Assembly (NCBI RefSeq): GCF_023150235.1
Contig: NZ_JAKLLH010000027.1
Span: 1 to 34,782 of the forward strand
Direction: 5' to 3'
Source: Azonexus sp.
GTDB taxonomy: Bacteria > Pseudomonadota > Gammaproteobacteria > Burkholderiales > Rhodocyclaceae
Length of the DNA: 34,782 nt
Shown: piece by piece, positions 20,925 to 29,831 of the stretch
Position numbering within the stretch: position 1 is the stretch's first letter
Layout of the letters: the number at the start of each line of letters is the position of its first letter
Translations under genes and position numbers: made by a program
Notes under the pieces: model-generated
Told to the model about the DNA's origin: nothing
Seen by the model: the letters and a program-made list of their open reading frames with translations, nothing else
Databases searched by the model: none

Positions 20925-21461
20925 TTACTTGGCTTCGGCCTGGTAACGGGCGACGCCCTCCAGGATTTCCTTCTTGGCGGAATCGACGCCTTCCCAGCCG
21001 AGAACCTTGACCCACTTACCCTTTTCCAGGTCCTTGTAGTGCTCGAAGAAATGGGAAATCTGGTTACGCAGAATTTCCGGGACGTCCTCGAAGGTCTTGG
21101 CATCCTTGTACAGCGGGGTCAGTTTGTCGACCGGCACGGCCAGCAGCTTGGCATCCTGGCCACCTTCGTCTTCCATCGCCAGCATGCCCAGCGGGCGGCA
21201 GCGAACGACGACGCCCGGCGGCAGCGCGAACGGGGTGACGACCAGCACGTCGACCGGGTCGCCATCGCCGGCGATGGTGTTGTTGATGTAGCCGTAGTTG
21301 CACGGATAGTGCATCGCGGTGCCCATGAAGCGGTCGACGAAGATCGCGCCGGACTCTTTGTCCACTTCGTACTTCACCGGGTCGGAATGAGCGGAGATTT
21401 CGATGATGACGTTGAAGTCATCGGGAAGGGACTTGCCGGACGGAACGTTGTTCAGAGCCAT
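20925..21461 (-). CDS. ppa: Inorganic pyrophosphatase
   Basis: The soluble family I pyrophosphatase hydrolyses pyrophosphate and pulls biosynthetic reactions forward, including those of nadE next to it. The 178-residue protein has [50 protein letters not shown] and the metal-binding signature [10 protein letters not shown]. Further signs are [10 protein letters not shown] and [14 protein letters not shown]. The length matches the hexameric bacterial form. AGAGAGAAAAAAG before the ATG is a plausible ribosome binding region. A promoter candidate lies about 50-80 bases upstream. Confidence 0.97.
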   Translation of the reverse strand: MALNNVPSGKSLPDDFNVIIEISAHSDPVKYEVDKESGAIFVDRFMGTAMHYPCNYGYINNTIAGDGDPVDVLVVTPFALPPGVVVRCRPLGMLAMEDEGGQDAKLLAVPVDKLTPLYKDAKTFEDVPEILRNQISHFFEHYKDLEKGKWVKVLGWEGVDSAKKEILEGVARYQAEAK

Positions 21462-21511
21462 CTTTTTTCTCTCTCTGCGTAGCGGTTTGGAAAAGGGTTC
21501 GATAAACCGTA

Positions 21512-21540
21512 ATTATAGCGTTGCACGGCCGCGGCTTCAG
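21512..21540 (-). promoter_or_regulatory. candidate promoter of the ppa-nadE-glnB group
   Basis: On the minus strand TATAAT (21517-21512) is preceded after 17 bases by CTGAAG (21540-21535), a weak -35 box that overlaps the end of the exonuclease gene. The distance to ppa is about 50 bases. Confidence 0.5.
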
Positions 21541-22322
21541 CCCCAGGCGGCAAGAAACTCCTGCCAGTGCGGCGCTTCGATGCGCGCCAGCTGGGCCTTG
21601 ACGAAGTCGATCTCGGCAACCTCCTCCGCCGCCGACAACTCGCCGCGCAGGCGACGGAAGCGGTTGAAGACCAAGTAGGTATTGACGACATCGGTCTCGC
21701 AGTAATCGCGGATGTCAGCGATCTGCCCGGCCTGCCAGGCCTCCCAGACCTTGCTGCCATCCATCCCGAGTTTACCGGGAAAGCCGAGCAGTTTGGCCAG
21801 TTCATCAAGCGGCGCATTGGCGCGGCCGTTGTAGAGAGCCAGCAGGTCCATCAGGTCAAGGTGGCGGGTGTGATAACGACTGATGTAGTTGTTCCACTTG
21901 AAATCGCGCGAATCGGCGTAGTCGCCGTCGCCGAGATCCCAGTAGCGCGGTGCGGCGACGCCGTGCAGCATGGCGCGGTAATGCAGGACCGGCAGGTCGA
22001 AACCGCCGCCGTTCCACGACACCAGTTGCGGCGTGAATTTCTCGATGCCGTCGAAGAAGCGCTGGATGATCTCGCCCTCACCCAGCTCCGGCTCGGACAG
22101 CGACCAGACTTTAAAGCTGTCGCCGGCGCGTAGCACACACGAGATGCTGACCACCCGCTGCAGGTGCAGGGGCAGGAAATCGTTGCCGCTCCGCGCCCGC
22201 TTTTGCTGGAAGGCCAGTTCAGCGACTTCGGCATCCGACAATTCGCCCGGCAGATCGTTGATCCGCCGGAAGCCGGCGACATCGGGAATGGTCTCGATGT
22301 CGAAGACGAGGACGGGCTTCAT
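21537..22322 (-). CDS. PolB-like 3'-5' exonuclease
   Basis: The 261-residue protein has the three motifs of DnaQ-type exonucleases in the order seen in the family related to the DNA polymerase B proofreading domain: Exo I VFDIETIPD (residues 6-14), Exo II SWNGGGFDLPVL (about 104-115) and Exo III IADIRDYCETDVVNTYLVF (about 200-218). The four acidic residues are present, so it should degrade single-stranded or mismatched 3' ends in the cytoplasm; its physiological role is not established. Its start overlaps the cysM stop by four bases (ATGA), so it is the last gene of the long minus-strand series. Confidence 0.88.
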   Translation of the reverse strand: MKPVLVFDIETIPDVAGFRRINDLPGELSDAEVAELAFQQKRARSGNDFLPLHLQRVVSISCVLRAGDSFKVWSLSEPELGEGEIIQRFFDGIEKFTPQLVSWNGGGFDLPVLHYRAMLHGVAAPRYWDLGDGDYADSRDFKWNNYISRYHTRHLDLMDLLALYNGRANAPLDELAKLLGFPGKLGMDGSKVWEAWQAGQIADIRDYCETDVVNTYLVFNRFRRLRGELSAAEEVAEIDFVKAQLARIEAPHWQEFLAAWG

Positions 22323-23224
22323 GCCGGGAAGACTCCGGTCGACAAGTAGCGGTCACCACGGTCGCAGACGATGCTGACGATGGTCGCGTTCTCGACCTGT
22401 TCAGCAATCCGCAAAGCGACGGCGAGCGCACCGCCGGAGGAAATTCCGGCAAAGATGCCCTCCTCGACCGCCAGCCGTCGGGTCATCGCTTCGGCGTCGG
22501 CCTGCGACACGTATTCGATACGGTCGACCCGCGCTTTATCGTAAATCTTGGGCAGATAGGCTTCCGGCCATTTGCGGATGCCGGGAATCTGGCTGCCGTC
22601 GTCGGGCTGGCAACCGATGATCTCGATCGCCGGGTTCTGCGCCTTGAGATAGGCGGAAGTCCCCATGATCGTGCCGGTGGTGCCCATGCTCGATACGAAA
22701 TGAGTGATCGTGCCGGCGGTGCCGCGCCAGATTTCCGGGCCGGTGCCTTCGATGTGAGCCAGCGGATTGTCCGGGTTGGCAAACTGGTCGAGGATGCTGC
22801 CCTTCCCCTCGTTACGCATTTTCTCGGCGACGTCGCGCGCCAGCTCCATGCCGCCGTCCCTGGGTGTCAGCACGAGTTCAGCGCCGTAGGCGCGCATGCT
22901 CTGGCGGCGTTCGACGCTCTGGTTCTCGGGCATCACCAGGATCATCTTGTAACCCTTGATCGCCGCTGCCATCGCCAAGGCGATGCCGGTATTGCCGGAA
23001 GTCGCCTCGATCAGCGTATCGCCCGGTTTGATCTCGCCACGCGCCTCGGCGCGGACGATCATCGACAGCGCCGGACGGTCCTTGACCGAACCGGCCGGGT
23101 TATTGCCTTCGAGCTTGACCAGGATGGTGTTTCCCCGCTGCGCGTTGGCCGCACCGGGAATCCGCACCAGGCGAACCAGCGGCGTGTTACCGACGAAATC
23201 GGCAAGCGTTTTATACGCGGGCAT
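22319..23224 (-). CDS. cysM: Cysteine synthase B
   Basis: This PLP enzyme makes cysteine from O-acetylserine and sulfide or thiosulfate. The 301-residue sequence begins [19 protein letters not shown]. It carries the PLP lysine in [15 protein letters not shown], the substrate loop [13 protein letters not shown], the phosphate-binding [11 protein letters not shown] and [12 protein letters not shown]. The CysM type is favoured over CysK by [10 protein letters not shown] and by R-rather-than-M type loops such as [20 protein letters not shown]. The start at 23224 lies inside the end of hldD (14-base overlap); the longer frame would overlap hldD further. Its place among LPS genes is common in betaproteobacteria. 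Confidence 0.94.
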   Translation of the reverse strand: MPAYKTLADFVGNTPLVRLVRIPGAANAQRGNTILVKLEGNNPAGSVKDRPALSMIVRAEARGEIKPGDTLIEATSGNTGIALAMAAAIKGYKMILVMPENQSVERRQSMRAYGAELVLTPRDGGMELARDVAEKMRNEGKGSILDQFANPDNPLAHIEGTGPEIWRGTAGTITHFVSSMGTTGTIMGTSAYLKAQNPAIEIIGCQPDDGSQIPGIRKWPEAYLPKIYDKARVDRIEYVSQADAEAMTRRLAVEEGIFAGISSGGALAVALRIAEQVENATIVSIVCDRGDRYLSTGVFPA

Positions 23225-24221
23225 GCAGCCACTCCATGTATTCGGCGACGCCCTCTTCGACGCTGGCCATCGGTGCCTCATAACCGGCCGCGCGCAGACG
23301 GGTCAGGTCGGCCTGGGTGAAGGCCTGGTACTTGCCCTTGAGTGCCTCGGGGAAGGCGGTGTATTCGAGCAGGCCCTGGTTGCGCAGTTCGGCCAGGGTC
23401 AGCGGTGCCTGGTTTTCTGTACCGCTTTTTGCCTGCAAGCAGCCGTTGACCGTAGCCACGGCAACATCGTTGAAGCTCTGCGCCCGACCCGAACCGAGGT
23501 TGAAGATGCCGGACTTTTCCGGGTGGTCGAGAAAGAACAAATTGACCTTGGCGACGTCGCCGACGAACACGAAGTCGCGCATCTGGCCGCCGTTCTCGTA
23601 ACCGTGCGAACCCTCGAACAGCTTGACCTTGCCTTCGGCACGGAACTGGTTGAAGTTGTGGAAGGCGACCGAGGCCATGCGCCCCTTGTGGTACTCGCGC
23701 GGGCCATAGACGTTGAAGTAGCGGAAGCCGACGATCTGCGACGACGGATCCTTGGCCAGGCGCTGGCGGACGATCTGGTCGAAGAGGAACTTGGAGTAGC
23801 CGTAGACGTTGAGCGGTCCTTCGTACTGGCGCTCTTCCTTAAACACGTTGCTGCCGCCGTAGGTGGCGGCACTGGAAGCGTAAAGGAACTGGACGTCCTG
23901 ATCCTGGCACCAGTCGAGCAGGATGGTCGAATAACGGAAATTGTTTTCCATCATGTAGCGACCATCGGTCTCCATGGTGTCCGAGCAAGCACCTTCGTGC
24001 AGGATGGCATCGACTTCGCCATCAAAGTGGCCAGCCTGGATGCGGGCGATGAAATCGTTCTTGTCGAGGTAATCGGCGATTTCGCAATCGATCAGGTTCT
24101 TGAACTTATCGGCCTTGGTCAGGTTGTCGACGGCGATGATCTTGGTCACGCCACGCGCGTTCAGCGCCTTGACGATGTTCGACCCGATGAACCCGGCTGC
24201 ACCGGTCACAATGGTGTACAT
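23211..24221 (-). CDS. hldD: ADP-L-glycero-D-manno-heptose 6-epimerase
   Basis: HldD makes the last step of the ADP-heptose used for the LPS inner core. The 336-residue short-chain dehydrogenase-like protein starts [19 protein letters not shown] (NADP-binding glycine motif). It has [35 protein letters not shown], the [10 protein letters not shown] catalytic Tyr/Lys pair, [16 protein letters not shown] and [19 protein letters not shown], all diagnostic for HldD/RfaD. AAGGAG lies just before the start. It follows hldA after ten bases and overlaps cysM by 14. Confidence 0.97.
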   Translation of the reverse strand: MYTIVTGAAGFIGSNIVKALNARGVTKIIAVDNLTKADKFKNLIDCEIADYLDKNDFIARIQAGHFDGEVDAILHEGACSDTMETDGRYMMENNFRYSTILLDWCQDQDVQFLYASSAATYGGSNVFKEERQYEGPLNVYGYSKFLFDQIVRQRLAKDPSSQIVGFRYFNVYGPREYHKGRMASVAFHNFNQFRAEGKVKLFEGSHGYENGGQMRDFVFVGDVAKVNLFFLDHPEKSGIFNLGSGRAQSFNDVAVATVNGCLQAKSGTENQAPLTLAELRNQGLLEYTAFPEALKGKYQAFTQADLTRLRAAGYEAPMASVEEGVAEYMEWLHARV

Positions 24222-24230
24222 GCTTTCTCC

Positions 24231-25157
24231 TTAAAGGACTGCGGCCAATTCTTCGCGACTGACGACGGCGGTACCGAGCTTGCCGACGACGATGCCGGCG
24301 GCCAGCGTCGCCATCCGCACCGCCTCGGCCCAGTCGGCACCGGCACCGTGCATCACCGCCAGGGTGGCAATCACGGTATCGCCAGCCCCGGACACATCAT
24401 AGACTTCGCGGGCAACGGTCGGCTGATGGTGGGTTTCGTCGGCCGCGAACAGGGTCATCCCCTCCTCGCTGCGCGTCACCAGCAAGGCCGTCAGCCCGAG
24501 TTGCTCGCGCAGGGCACGGGCCTTGCTCGCGAGTTCTTCATCGCTATGCCAGCTGCCGACCACTTGCTTCAATTCCGAACGGTTCGGAGTAATCACCGTC
24601 GCCCCAGCGTACTTCGCCCAGTCGTCACCCTTGGGGTCGACCAGCACCGGTTTGCCGGCGGCGCGGGCGATACGGATCATTTCGGAAATATGGGTCAGCC
24701 CGCCCTTGCCGTAATCCGAAAGCAGCACCACATCGGCATCGGCTACCCGGCGCTCGTACTCGGCCAGCTTGGCCTGCAGGATTTCGTGCGACGGCGGCGT
24801 CTCGAAGTCGATGCGCAGCAATTGCTGCTGGCGTCCGATCACCCGCAGCTTGACGATGGTGTCGATTTCACGGTCGACGTGCAAACCGGCCGAAATCTGC
24901 CCTTCGTCGAGCAGGCGCTGCAAGGTGCGCCCGGCATCGTCATCACCGACCACCGAGAGCAAGGCCGTGCGCGCGCCAAGCGCCGCCGCGTTGCGGGCAA
25001 CGTTGGCGGCGCCGCCGAGGCGGTTTTCCTCGCGCTCGACCTTGACCACCGGCACCGGCGCTTCCGGCGAAATGCGGCTGACGTCGCCGAACCAGTAACG
25101 GTCCAGCATCACATCACCAACGACCAGCAGGCGTACCTGCGACAGCTTGTCGAGCAT
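24231..25157 (-). CDS. hldA: D-glycero-beta-D-manno-heptose-7-phosphate kinase (HldE kinase domain)
   Basis: The 308-residue sugar kinase of the PfkB/ribokinase family would phosphorylate heptose-7-phosphate on the way to ADP-heptose. Visible are VVGDVMLDRYWFGDVSRISP, ENRLGGAANVARNAAALGA, KLRVIGRQQQLLRIDFE, LLSDYGKGGL, VITPNRSELKQ, and the ATP-site/catalytic base DVSGAGDTVIATLA. Only the kinase half is present; the adenylyltransferase domain fused to it in E. coli HldE is absent, so a separate hldC (rfaE2) is expected elsewhere. It sits between ugd and hldD with 10-base gaps on both sides. Confidence 0.95.
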   Translation of the reverse strand: MLDKLSQVRLLVVGDVMLDRYWFGDVSRISPEAPVPVVKVEREENRLGGAANVARNAAALGARTALLSVVGDDDAGRTLQRLLDEGQISAGLHVDREIDTIVKLRVIGRQQQLLRIDFETPPSHEILQAKLAEYERRVADADVVLLSDYGKGGLTHISEMIRIARAAGKPVLVDPKGDDWAKYAGATVITPNRSELKQVVGSWHSDEELASKARALREQLGLTALLVTRSEEGMTLFAADETHHQPTVAREVYDVSGAGDTVIATLAVMHGAGADWAEAVRMATLAAGIVVGKLGTAVVSREELAAVL

Positions 25158-25167
25158 CGCGCCCCTC

Positions 25168-26487
25168 TCAACGACCGATGGCGAAATACTCGATGCCGAG
25201 GCTGCGCACCAGCTTCGGATCGTAAATGTTGCGACCGTCGAAAATCACCGGCGCTTTAAGTTTCTGCTTGATCGCTTCGAAGTCCGGACTGCGGAACTCC
25301 TTCCACTCGGTCACGATCACCAACGCATCGGCACCATCGAGCGCCGCCATCGGGTTTTCGGCATAGACCAGACGCGGCTCATCGCCGAAAATCCGTTGCG
25401 TTTCGTGCATCGCCACCGGGTCGTAGGCGGTCACGGTGGCGCCGGCGGCGAACAGATCGGCGATCAATTCGCGGCTCGGGGCCTCGCGCATGTCGTCGGT
25501 ATTGGGCTTGAAAGCCAGGCCCCAGACCGCGAAATGCCGGCCCTTGAGGTCACCGAAACGCTTGCCGATCTTGTCGCCGAGGATGTGCTTCTGCGCATCG
25601 TTGGCCTCCTCGACCGCAGTCAGCACCTTGAGCGTGATCCCGGCATCGTCCTGGGCAGTCTTGACCAGCGCCTTGACATCCTTGGGGAAGCAGGAGCCGC
25701 CGTAACCGCAGCCGGGGTACAGGAAGTGGTAGCCGATGCGCGGGTCGGAGCCGATCCCCTGGCGCACCATTTCAATATCGGCACCGAGCACTTCAGCCAG
25801 GTTGGCGAGTTCGTTCATGAAGCTGATGCGGGTGGCCAGCATCGCATTGGCGGCGTATTTGGTCAGTTCGGCGCTTTTCACGTCGGTGACGATCAGGCGC
25901 TCGTGGTTGCGCTGGAACGGCGCATACAGGGCGCGCATCAGGTGGATGGCCTGCTCGTCCTCGGCACCGACGACGATCCGGTCGGGGCGCATGAAGTCCT
26001 CGACAGCCGCACCTTCCTTGAGGAACTCGGGATTGGAAACGACGCTGAACGGGATACCGACACCGCGCTGGCGCAACTCATCCTCCACGGCGGCCTTGAC
26101 CTTGGCTCCAGTCCCGACCGGCACCGTGCTCTTGTCGATCACCACCTTGTAATCGGTCATCAGGCGACCGATGTTGCGAGCAGCAGCCAGCACGTACTGC
26201 AGATCGGCCGAACCGTCTTCGTCGGGGGGCGTGCCAACGGCGATGAACTGGATCGTGCCGTGCTGCACGGCCTTCTCGATGTCGGTGGTAAAGCGCAGCC
26301 GGCCAGCCGCCACATTACGCCGCACCATGTCCTGCAGGCCCGGCTCGTAGATGGGAATCCCGCCCTCTTCGAGAATGCGGATTTTCTCAGGATCGACATC
26401 CAGACACAGGACATCGTTACCGACTTCAGCCAGACAAGTGCCACTGACCAGACCGACATAGCCGGTCCCGACCACGGTAATCTTCAT
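25168..26487 (-). CDS. ugd: UDP-glucose 6-dehydrogenase
   Basis: Ugd oxidises UDP-glucose to UDP-glucuronate with two NAD, for capsule, exopolysaccharide or LPS sugars. The 439-residue protein has the NAD motif [61 protein letters not shown], the catalytic Cys in [16 protein letters not shown] (about 260), [17 protein letters not shown] and the C-terminal DGRNIYDP. It follows lapB after nine bases, with GTAGGAAG before the ATG, and precedes hldA, so it belongs to an envelope-sugar operon. Confidence 0.97.
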   Translation of the reverse strand: MKITVVGTGYVGLVSGTCLAEVGNDVLCLDVDPEKIRILEEGGIPIYEPGLQDMVRRNVAAGRLRFTTDIEKAVQHGTIQFIAVGTPPDEDGSADLQYVLAAARNIGRLMTDYKVVIDKSTVPVGTGAKVKAAVEDELRQRGVGIPFSVVSNPEFLKEGAAVEDFMRPDRIVVGAEDEQAIHLMRALYAPFQRNHERLIVTDVKSAELTKYAANAMLATRISFMNELANLAEVLGADIEMVRQGIGSDPRIGYHFLYPGCGYGGSCFPKDVKALVKTAQDDAGITLKVLTAVEEANDAQKHILGDKIGKRFGDLKGRHFAVWGLAFKPNTDDMREAPSRELIADLFAAGATVTAYDPVAMHETQRIFGDEPRLVYAENPMAALDGADALVIVTEWKEFRSPDFEAIKQKLKAPVIFDGRNIYDPKLVRSLGIEYFAIGR

Positions 26488-26496
26488 GAATGCTTC

Positions 26497-27669
26497 CTAC
26501 AGGGATTGATCGAATTCTTCACTGCGGCGCGGCGGGTAGGTTTCCCAACCGCCGCAAGCCGGGCAACGCCAGTAGAACTGGCGCGCCTTGAACCCGCAAT
26601 TATCGCACCGATAACGCGACAAGCGGCGGGTGTAGCCGGCAATGATGCTTTTGGCAAGTTCGACATCGGGCTGCATCTCCGGCGATGCCAGAGGCAAGCG
26701 GGCACTCATCAATTTTTCCAGGCCAAGCAAGGTCGGATTGCGCTGCAACTCGTCGCGCACCATGCGATACGCCGCTTCGTTGCCTTCGCTTTCGAGCACC
26801 AGCTGATAGACCACGTCGAGCAGGTCGAGCGAGGCGTAACGCTCCAGGTAGCCGCGTAGCAGGGCCATGCCGTCATCGCGCCGCTCCAGGCGGCGATAGG
26901 CTTCGAGCAGACGCTGGGCGACCAGCGCCAGGTAGGCTGGATCCTGCTGCTCGATCCGCTGCCAGGCCTCGATCGCCTCTTCGGCACGCCCGGCCTGCAG
27001 CAGCAGATCGCCTTGCAGCAAGCTGGCACGCACGCACTTGCGGTGATGCTGCATCGCCTGTTCCAGATAGCCCTGCGCTTCGTCGCTGCGCGAGCGCATC
27101 AACTCGGTTGCGGCCAACTCGCAGTAATACTCGGCAATTTCGCGATGCGAGGCCACATCGGGCAATTCGCGGGCAATTTCGATGGCTTTCAGCCACTCCT
27201 TCTCGACCTGATAGATTTCCAGCAGATTGCGCTTGGCCTCTTCGGCATGATCGCTACCCAGCAATTTGTTGAACATTTCCTCGGCCCGGTCGAGCAGGCC
27301 GGCCTTGAGGTAATCCTGCCCCAATTCAAGCAGCGCATGCAGGCGCACGTGCTCGTCGAGATCGTCGCGCTCGATCAGGCTCTGGTGCATGCGGATGGCG
27401 CGTTCGGTCTCGCCGCGCCGACGGAACAGGTTACCGAGCGCAAAATGCAGCTCAGCGGTCTGCGAATCGACCTTGGCAACCTCGAGAAAGGAGTCGATGG
27501 CCTTGTCCGGCTGCTCGTTGAGCAGGAAATTCAGGCCCTGAAAATAGGAACGCGGCAAGGCACTCGATTCCTGTACCACCTGCCGGATATCGACCCGTGC
27601 GGCAATCCAGCCCAGGCCGAAAAAGAGCGGAAGCAGCAACAGCTGCCAGTACTCGAAAAGATCGTTCAT
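26497..27669 (-). CDS. lapB: Lipopolysaccharide assembly protein B
   Basis: LapB (YciM) is an inner-membrane TPR protein that, with FtsH, controls LpxC turnover and so LPS supply. The 390-residue protein starts MNDLFEYWQLLLLPLFFGLG (membrane anchor), followed by ARVDIRQVVQESSALPRSYFQGLNFLL and about eight TPR-like repeats (roughly 40-340). It ends in a rubredoxin-type metal site, YRCDNCGFKARQFYWRCPACGGW (about 355-377). The start at 27669 matches the family N-terminus. It has no Shine-Dalgarno sequence; a short hairpin sits in its place. lapA, which usually sits between ihfB and lapB, is missing. Confidence 0.95.
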   Translation of the reverse strand: MNDLFEYWQLLLLPLFFGLGWIAARVDIRQVVQESSALPRSYFQGLNFLLNEQPDKAIDSFLEVAKVDSQTAELHFALGNLFRRRGETERAIRMHQSLIERDDLDEHVRLHALLELGQDYLKAGLLDRAEEMFNKLLGSDHAEEAKRNLLEIYQVEKEWLKAIEIARELPDVASHREIAEYYCELAATELMRSRSDEAQGYLEQAMQHHRKCVRASLLQGDLLLQAGRAEEAIEAWQRIEQQDPAYLALVAQRLLEAYRRLERRDDGMALLRGYLERYASLDLLDVVYQLVLESEGNEAAYRMVRDELQRNPTLLGLEKLMSARLPLASPEMQPDVELAKSIIAGYTRRLSRYRCDNCGFKARQFYWRCPACGGWETYPPRRSEEFDQSL

Positions 27670-27688
27670 AAAAAAAGCCGAACGGCTT
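27670..27688 (-). terminator. Terminator-like hairpin directly before the lapB start codon
   Basis: On the minus strand AAGCC-GTTC-GGCTT (27688-27675) is followed by a T-run that ends at the lapB ATG. It occupies the place of a ribosome binding site, so it could reduce both transcription into and translation of lapB. Confidence 0.55.
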
Positions 27689-27690
27689 CC

Positions 27691-27724
27691 AAAATAAAAA
27701 GGGCAGTGAATCGCTTCACTGCCC
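27691..27724 (-). terminator. Rho-independent terminator behind ihfB
   Basis: Perfect 10-bp arms GGGCAGTGAA (minus, 27724-27715) and TTCACTGCCC (27710-27701) with a GCGA tetraloop, followed by TTTTTATTTT. It begins 28 bases behind the ihfB stop. Confidence 0.9.
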
Positions 27725-27751
27725 CTGAATCTACCACATGACTGAGCGTAA

Positions 27752-28036
27752 TCAGATCGCTTGATCGACCCGTTCGCGCAACTCCTTGCCTGCCTTGAAA
27801 TGGGGAACCCATTTCGCGGGAACGCTGACCTTTTCCCCCGACTTGGGGTTCCGGCCGACACGTGGTGGCCGATAGTTGAGCGCAAAGCTGCCGAAGCCGC
27901 GGATCTCGATACGGTCCCCGCGCACCAGCGCTTCGGACATCGCGTCGAGAATCATCTTGACCGCAAAATCGGCATCCTTCGCCACCAACTGCGGAAAGCG
28001 TTCCGCCAGCCGGGCGATGAGCTCGGACTTGGTCAT
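27752..28036 (-). CDS. ihfB: Integration host factor subunit beta
   Basis: IhfB pairs with IhfA to bind and sharply bend DNA in the nucleoid, affecting replication, recombination and transcription. The 94-residue sequence [17 protein letters not shown] has the HU/IHF fold with [27 protein letters not shown] and the DNA-binding arm [18 protein letters not shown], where the proline that intercalates lies in GRNPKSG. It lies 12 bases behind rpsA, as in most proteobacteria, and is followed by a strong terminator. Confidence 0.98.
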   Translation of the reverse strand: MTKSELIARLAERFPQLVAKDADFAVKMILDAMSEALVRGDRIEIRGFGSFALNYRPPRVGRNPKSGEKVSVPAKWVPHFKAGKELRERVDQAI

Positions 28037-28048
28037 GCTTGCGCCTTA

Positions 28049-29725
28049 TCAGCCTTGCTGGTTCAGCTTGGCCTTCAGCAGAGCGCCCAGGTTGGTCGTG
28101 CCGGAAGCAGCGGAAGACTCGGCAGAGAATTTCTGCATGGCTTCGTGCTGCTCGGCCTGATCCTTGGCCTTGATCGACAGGTTGATCGCGCGGGACTTGC
28201 GATCGACGTTGATGATCATCGCCTCGATTTCATCACCGACCTTCAGGTGCTGCGACAGGTCGTCGATACGATCGCGGGAGAACTCGGAAGCGCGCAGGTA
28301 GCCTTCGTTGTCGCCGTCCAGGGTCATCACGGCACCGCGGGCATCCACCGACTTGACGGTAGCGCGAACGATGCTGTTCTTCTCGTGGGTAGCGATGAAG
28401 TTGGTGTACGGATCGCCTTCGAGCTGCTTGATACCCAGGGAGATACGCTCCTTCTCGACATCGATGCCGAGCACGACGGCTTCGACTTCGTCGCCCTTCT
28501 TGAAGTTGCGGATGGCTTCTTCGCCGGAAGCGGACCAGGACAGGTCGGAGAGGTGCACCAGGCCGTCGATGCCGCCGGGCAGACCAATGAAGATACCGAA
28601 GTCGGTGATCGACTTGATCGCACCGCGGACCTTGTCGCCCTTCTTGTGGTTCATCGCGAAGTCGTCCCACGGATTCGGCATGCACTGCTTCATACCCAGG
28701 GAGATACGGCGGCGGTCTTCGTCGATCTCGAGGATCATGACTTCGACTTCGTCACCCAGCTGAACGACCTTGGACGGATGAACGTTCTTGTTGGTCCAGT
28801 CCATTTCGGAGACGTGCACCAGGCCTTCGATACCCTGTTCGATTTCGACGAAGCCGCCGTAATCGGTCAGGTTGGTGACCTTGCCGAACAGGCGGGTGCC
28901 GGCCGGGTAACGGCGGGCGATGCCAACCCACGGATCGTCGCCCAGCTGCTTCATGCCCAGGGAGACGCGGTTCTTCTCGGCGTCGAACTTGAGGATCTTG
29001 GCGGTGACTTCGTCGCCCACGGCCAGCACTTCGGACGGGTGACGGACACGGCGCCAGGCCAGGTCGGTGATGTGCAGCAGGCCATCGATACCGCCGAGGT
29101 CGACGAATGCGCCGTAGTCGGTGATGTTCTTGACGATACCCTTGACGGTAGCACCTTCCTTGAGGTTCTCCATCAGCTTTTCGCGGTCGGCGTCAGCGGT
29201 GGCTTCGAGCACGGCGCGGCGGGACAACACGACGTTGTTGCGCTTGCGGTCGAGCTTGATGACCTTGAATTCGAGGGTCTTGCCTTCGTACGGGGTGGTG
29301 TCCTTGACCGGACGCATGTCGACCAGGGAACCCGGCAGGAAGGCACGGACGCCGTTGGACATGACGGTCAGGCCGCCCTTGACCTTGCCGGTGATGGTGC
29401 CGGAGACCAGGGTGTTCTCGTTCAGGGCGACTTCCAGGAAATTCCAGGCGGCGATGCGCTTGGCGCGATCGCGGGAGAGACGGGTGGCGCCGTAGCCATC
29501 TTCGAGCATCTCGATGGCGACTTGCACGAAATCGCCTTCCTTGACTTCGACTTCGCCCTGATCATTCAGGAATTCCTCGACCGGAACATAGGACTCGGAT
29601 TTCAGGCCAGCATTGACGACGACGAAGTTGTGGTCGATGCCGACAACTTCAGCGGTAATGACTTCGCCTTGGCGCATTTCCTGGCGGGCCAGGGACTCTT
29701 CAAAAAGCTGAGCAAAAGATTCCAT
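28049..29725 (-). CDS. rpsA: 30S ribosomal protein S1
   Basis: S1 binds mRNA leaders and brings them to the 30S subunit. The 558-residue protein equals the E. coli length. It starts [21 protein letters not shown] and holds six S1 (OB-fold) domains; typical stretches are [60 protein letters not shown] and [20 protein letters not shown]. No Shine-Dalgarno sequence is visible before the ATG, which parallels the SD-less, self-regulated rpsA leader of E. coli. A hairpin with T-run lies in the 106-base gap behind cmk. Confidence 0.98.
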   Translation of the reverse strand: MESFAQLFEESLARQEMRQGEVITAEVVGIDHNFVVVNAGLKSESYVPVEEFLNDQGEVEVKEGDFVQVAIEMLEDGYGATRLSRDRAKRIAAWNFLEVALNENTLVSGTITGKVKGGLTVMSNGVRAFLPGSLVDMRPVKDTTPYEGKTLEFKVIKLDRKRNNVVLSRRAVLEATADADREKLMENLKEGATVKGIVKNITDYGAFVDLGGIDGLLHITDLAWRRVRHPSEVLAVGDEVTAKILKFDAEKNRVSLGMKQLGDDPWVGIARRYPAGTRLFGKVTNLTDYGGFVEIEQGIEGLVHVSEMDWTNKNVHPSKVVQLGDEVEVMILEIDEDRRRISLGMKQCMPNPWDDFAMNHKKGDKVRGAIKSITDFGIFIGLPGGIDGLVHLSDLSWSASGEEAIRNFKKGDEVEAVVLGIDVEKERISLGIKQLEGDPYTNFIATHEKNSIVRATVKSVDARGAVMTLDGDNEGYLRASEFSRDRIDDLSQHLKVGDEIEAMIINVDRKSRAINLSIKAKDQAEQHEAMQKFSAESSAASGTTNLGALLKAKLNQQG

Positions 29726-29775
29726 TACGGAGTGACTTTCTTGCCACGAACGGCTGTCCGCAGCGGGTTGAGGTT

Positions 29776-29811
29776 AAACAAAGGGCGACCGGCCGTTGCA
29801 GCCGGCAGCCC
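29776..29811 (-). terminator. Terminator or attenuator between cmk and rpsA
   Basis: On the minus strand GGGC-TG-CCGGC-TGCAACG-GCCGG-TC-GCCC (29811-29783) is followed by TTTGTTT. The stem has one two-base internal loop. It lies 20 bases behind the aroA/cmk stop and 50 bases before the rpsA ATG. It may end the upstream message or form part of the rpsA leader. Confidence 0.7.
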
Positions 29812-29831
29812 CATGGGTACTGCGAAATAAC

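Noticed and set aside
22956-25259. A long plus-strand open frame (767 codons) opposite cysM, hldD and hldA
   Set aside because: It is antisense to three well-recognised genes and its translation is low-complexity (His, Asp, Gly, Leu rich) without known motifs. The same holds for 218-1729, 25147-26859 and 27761-29830.
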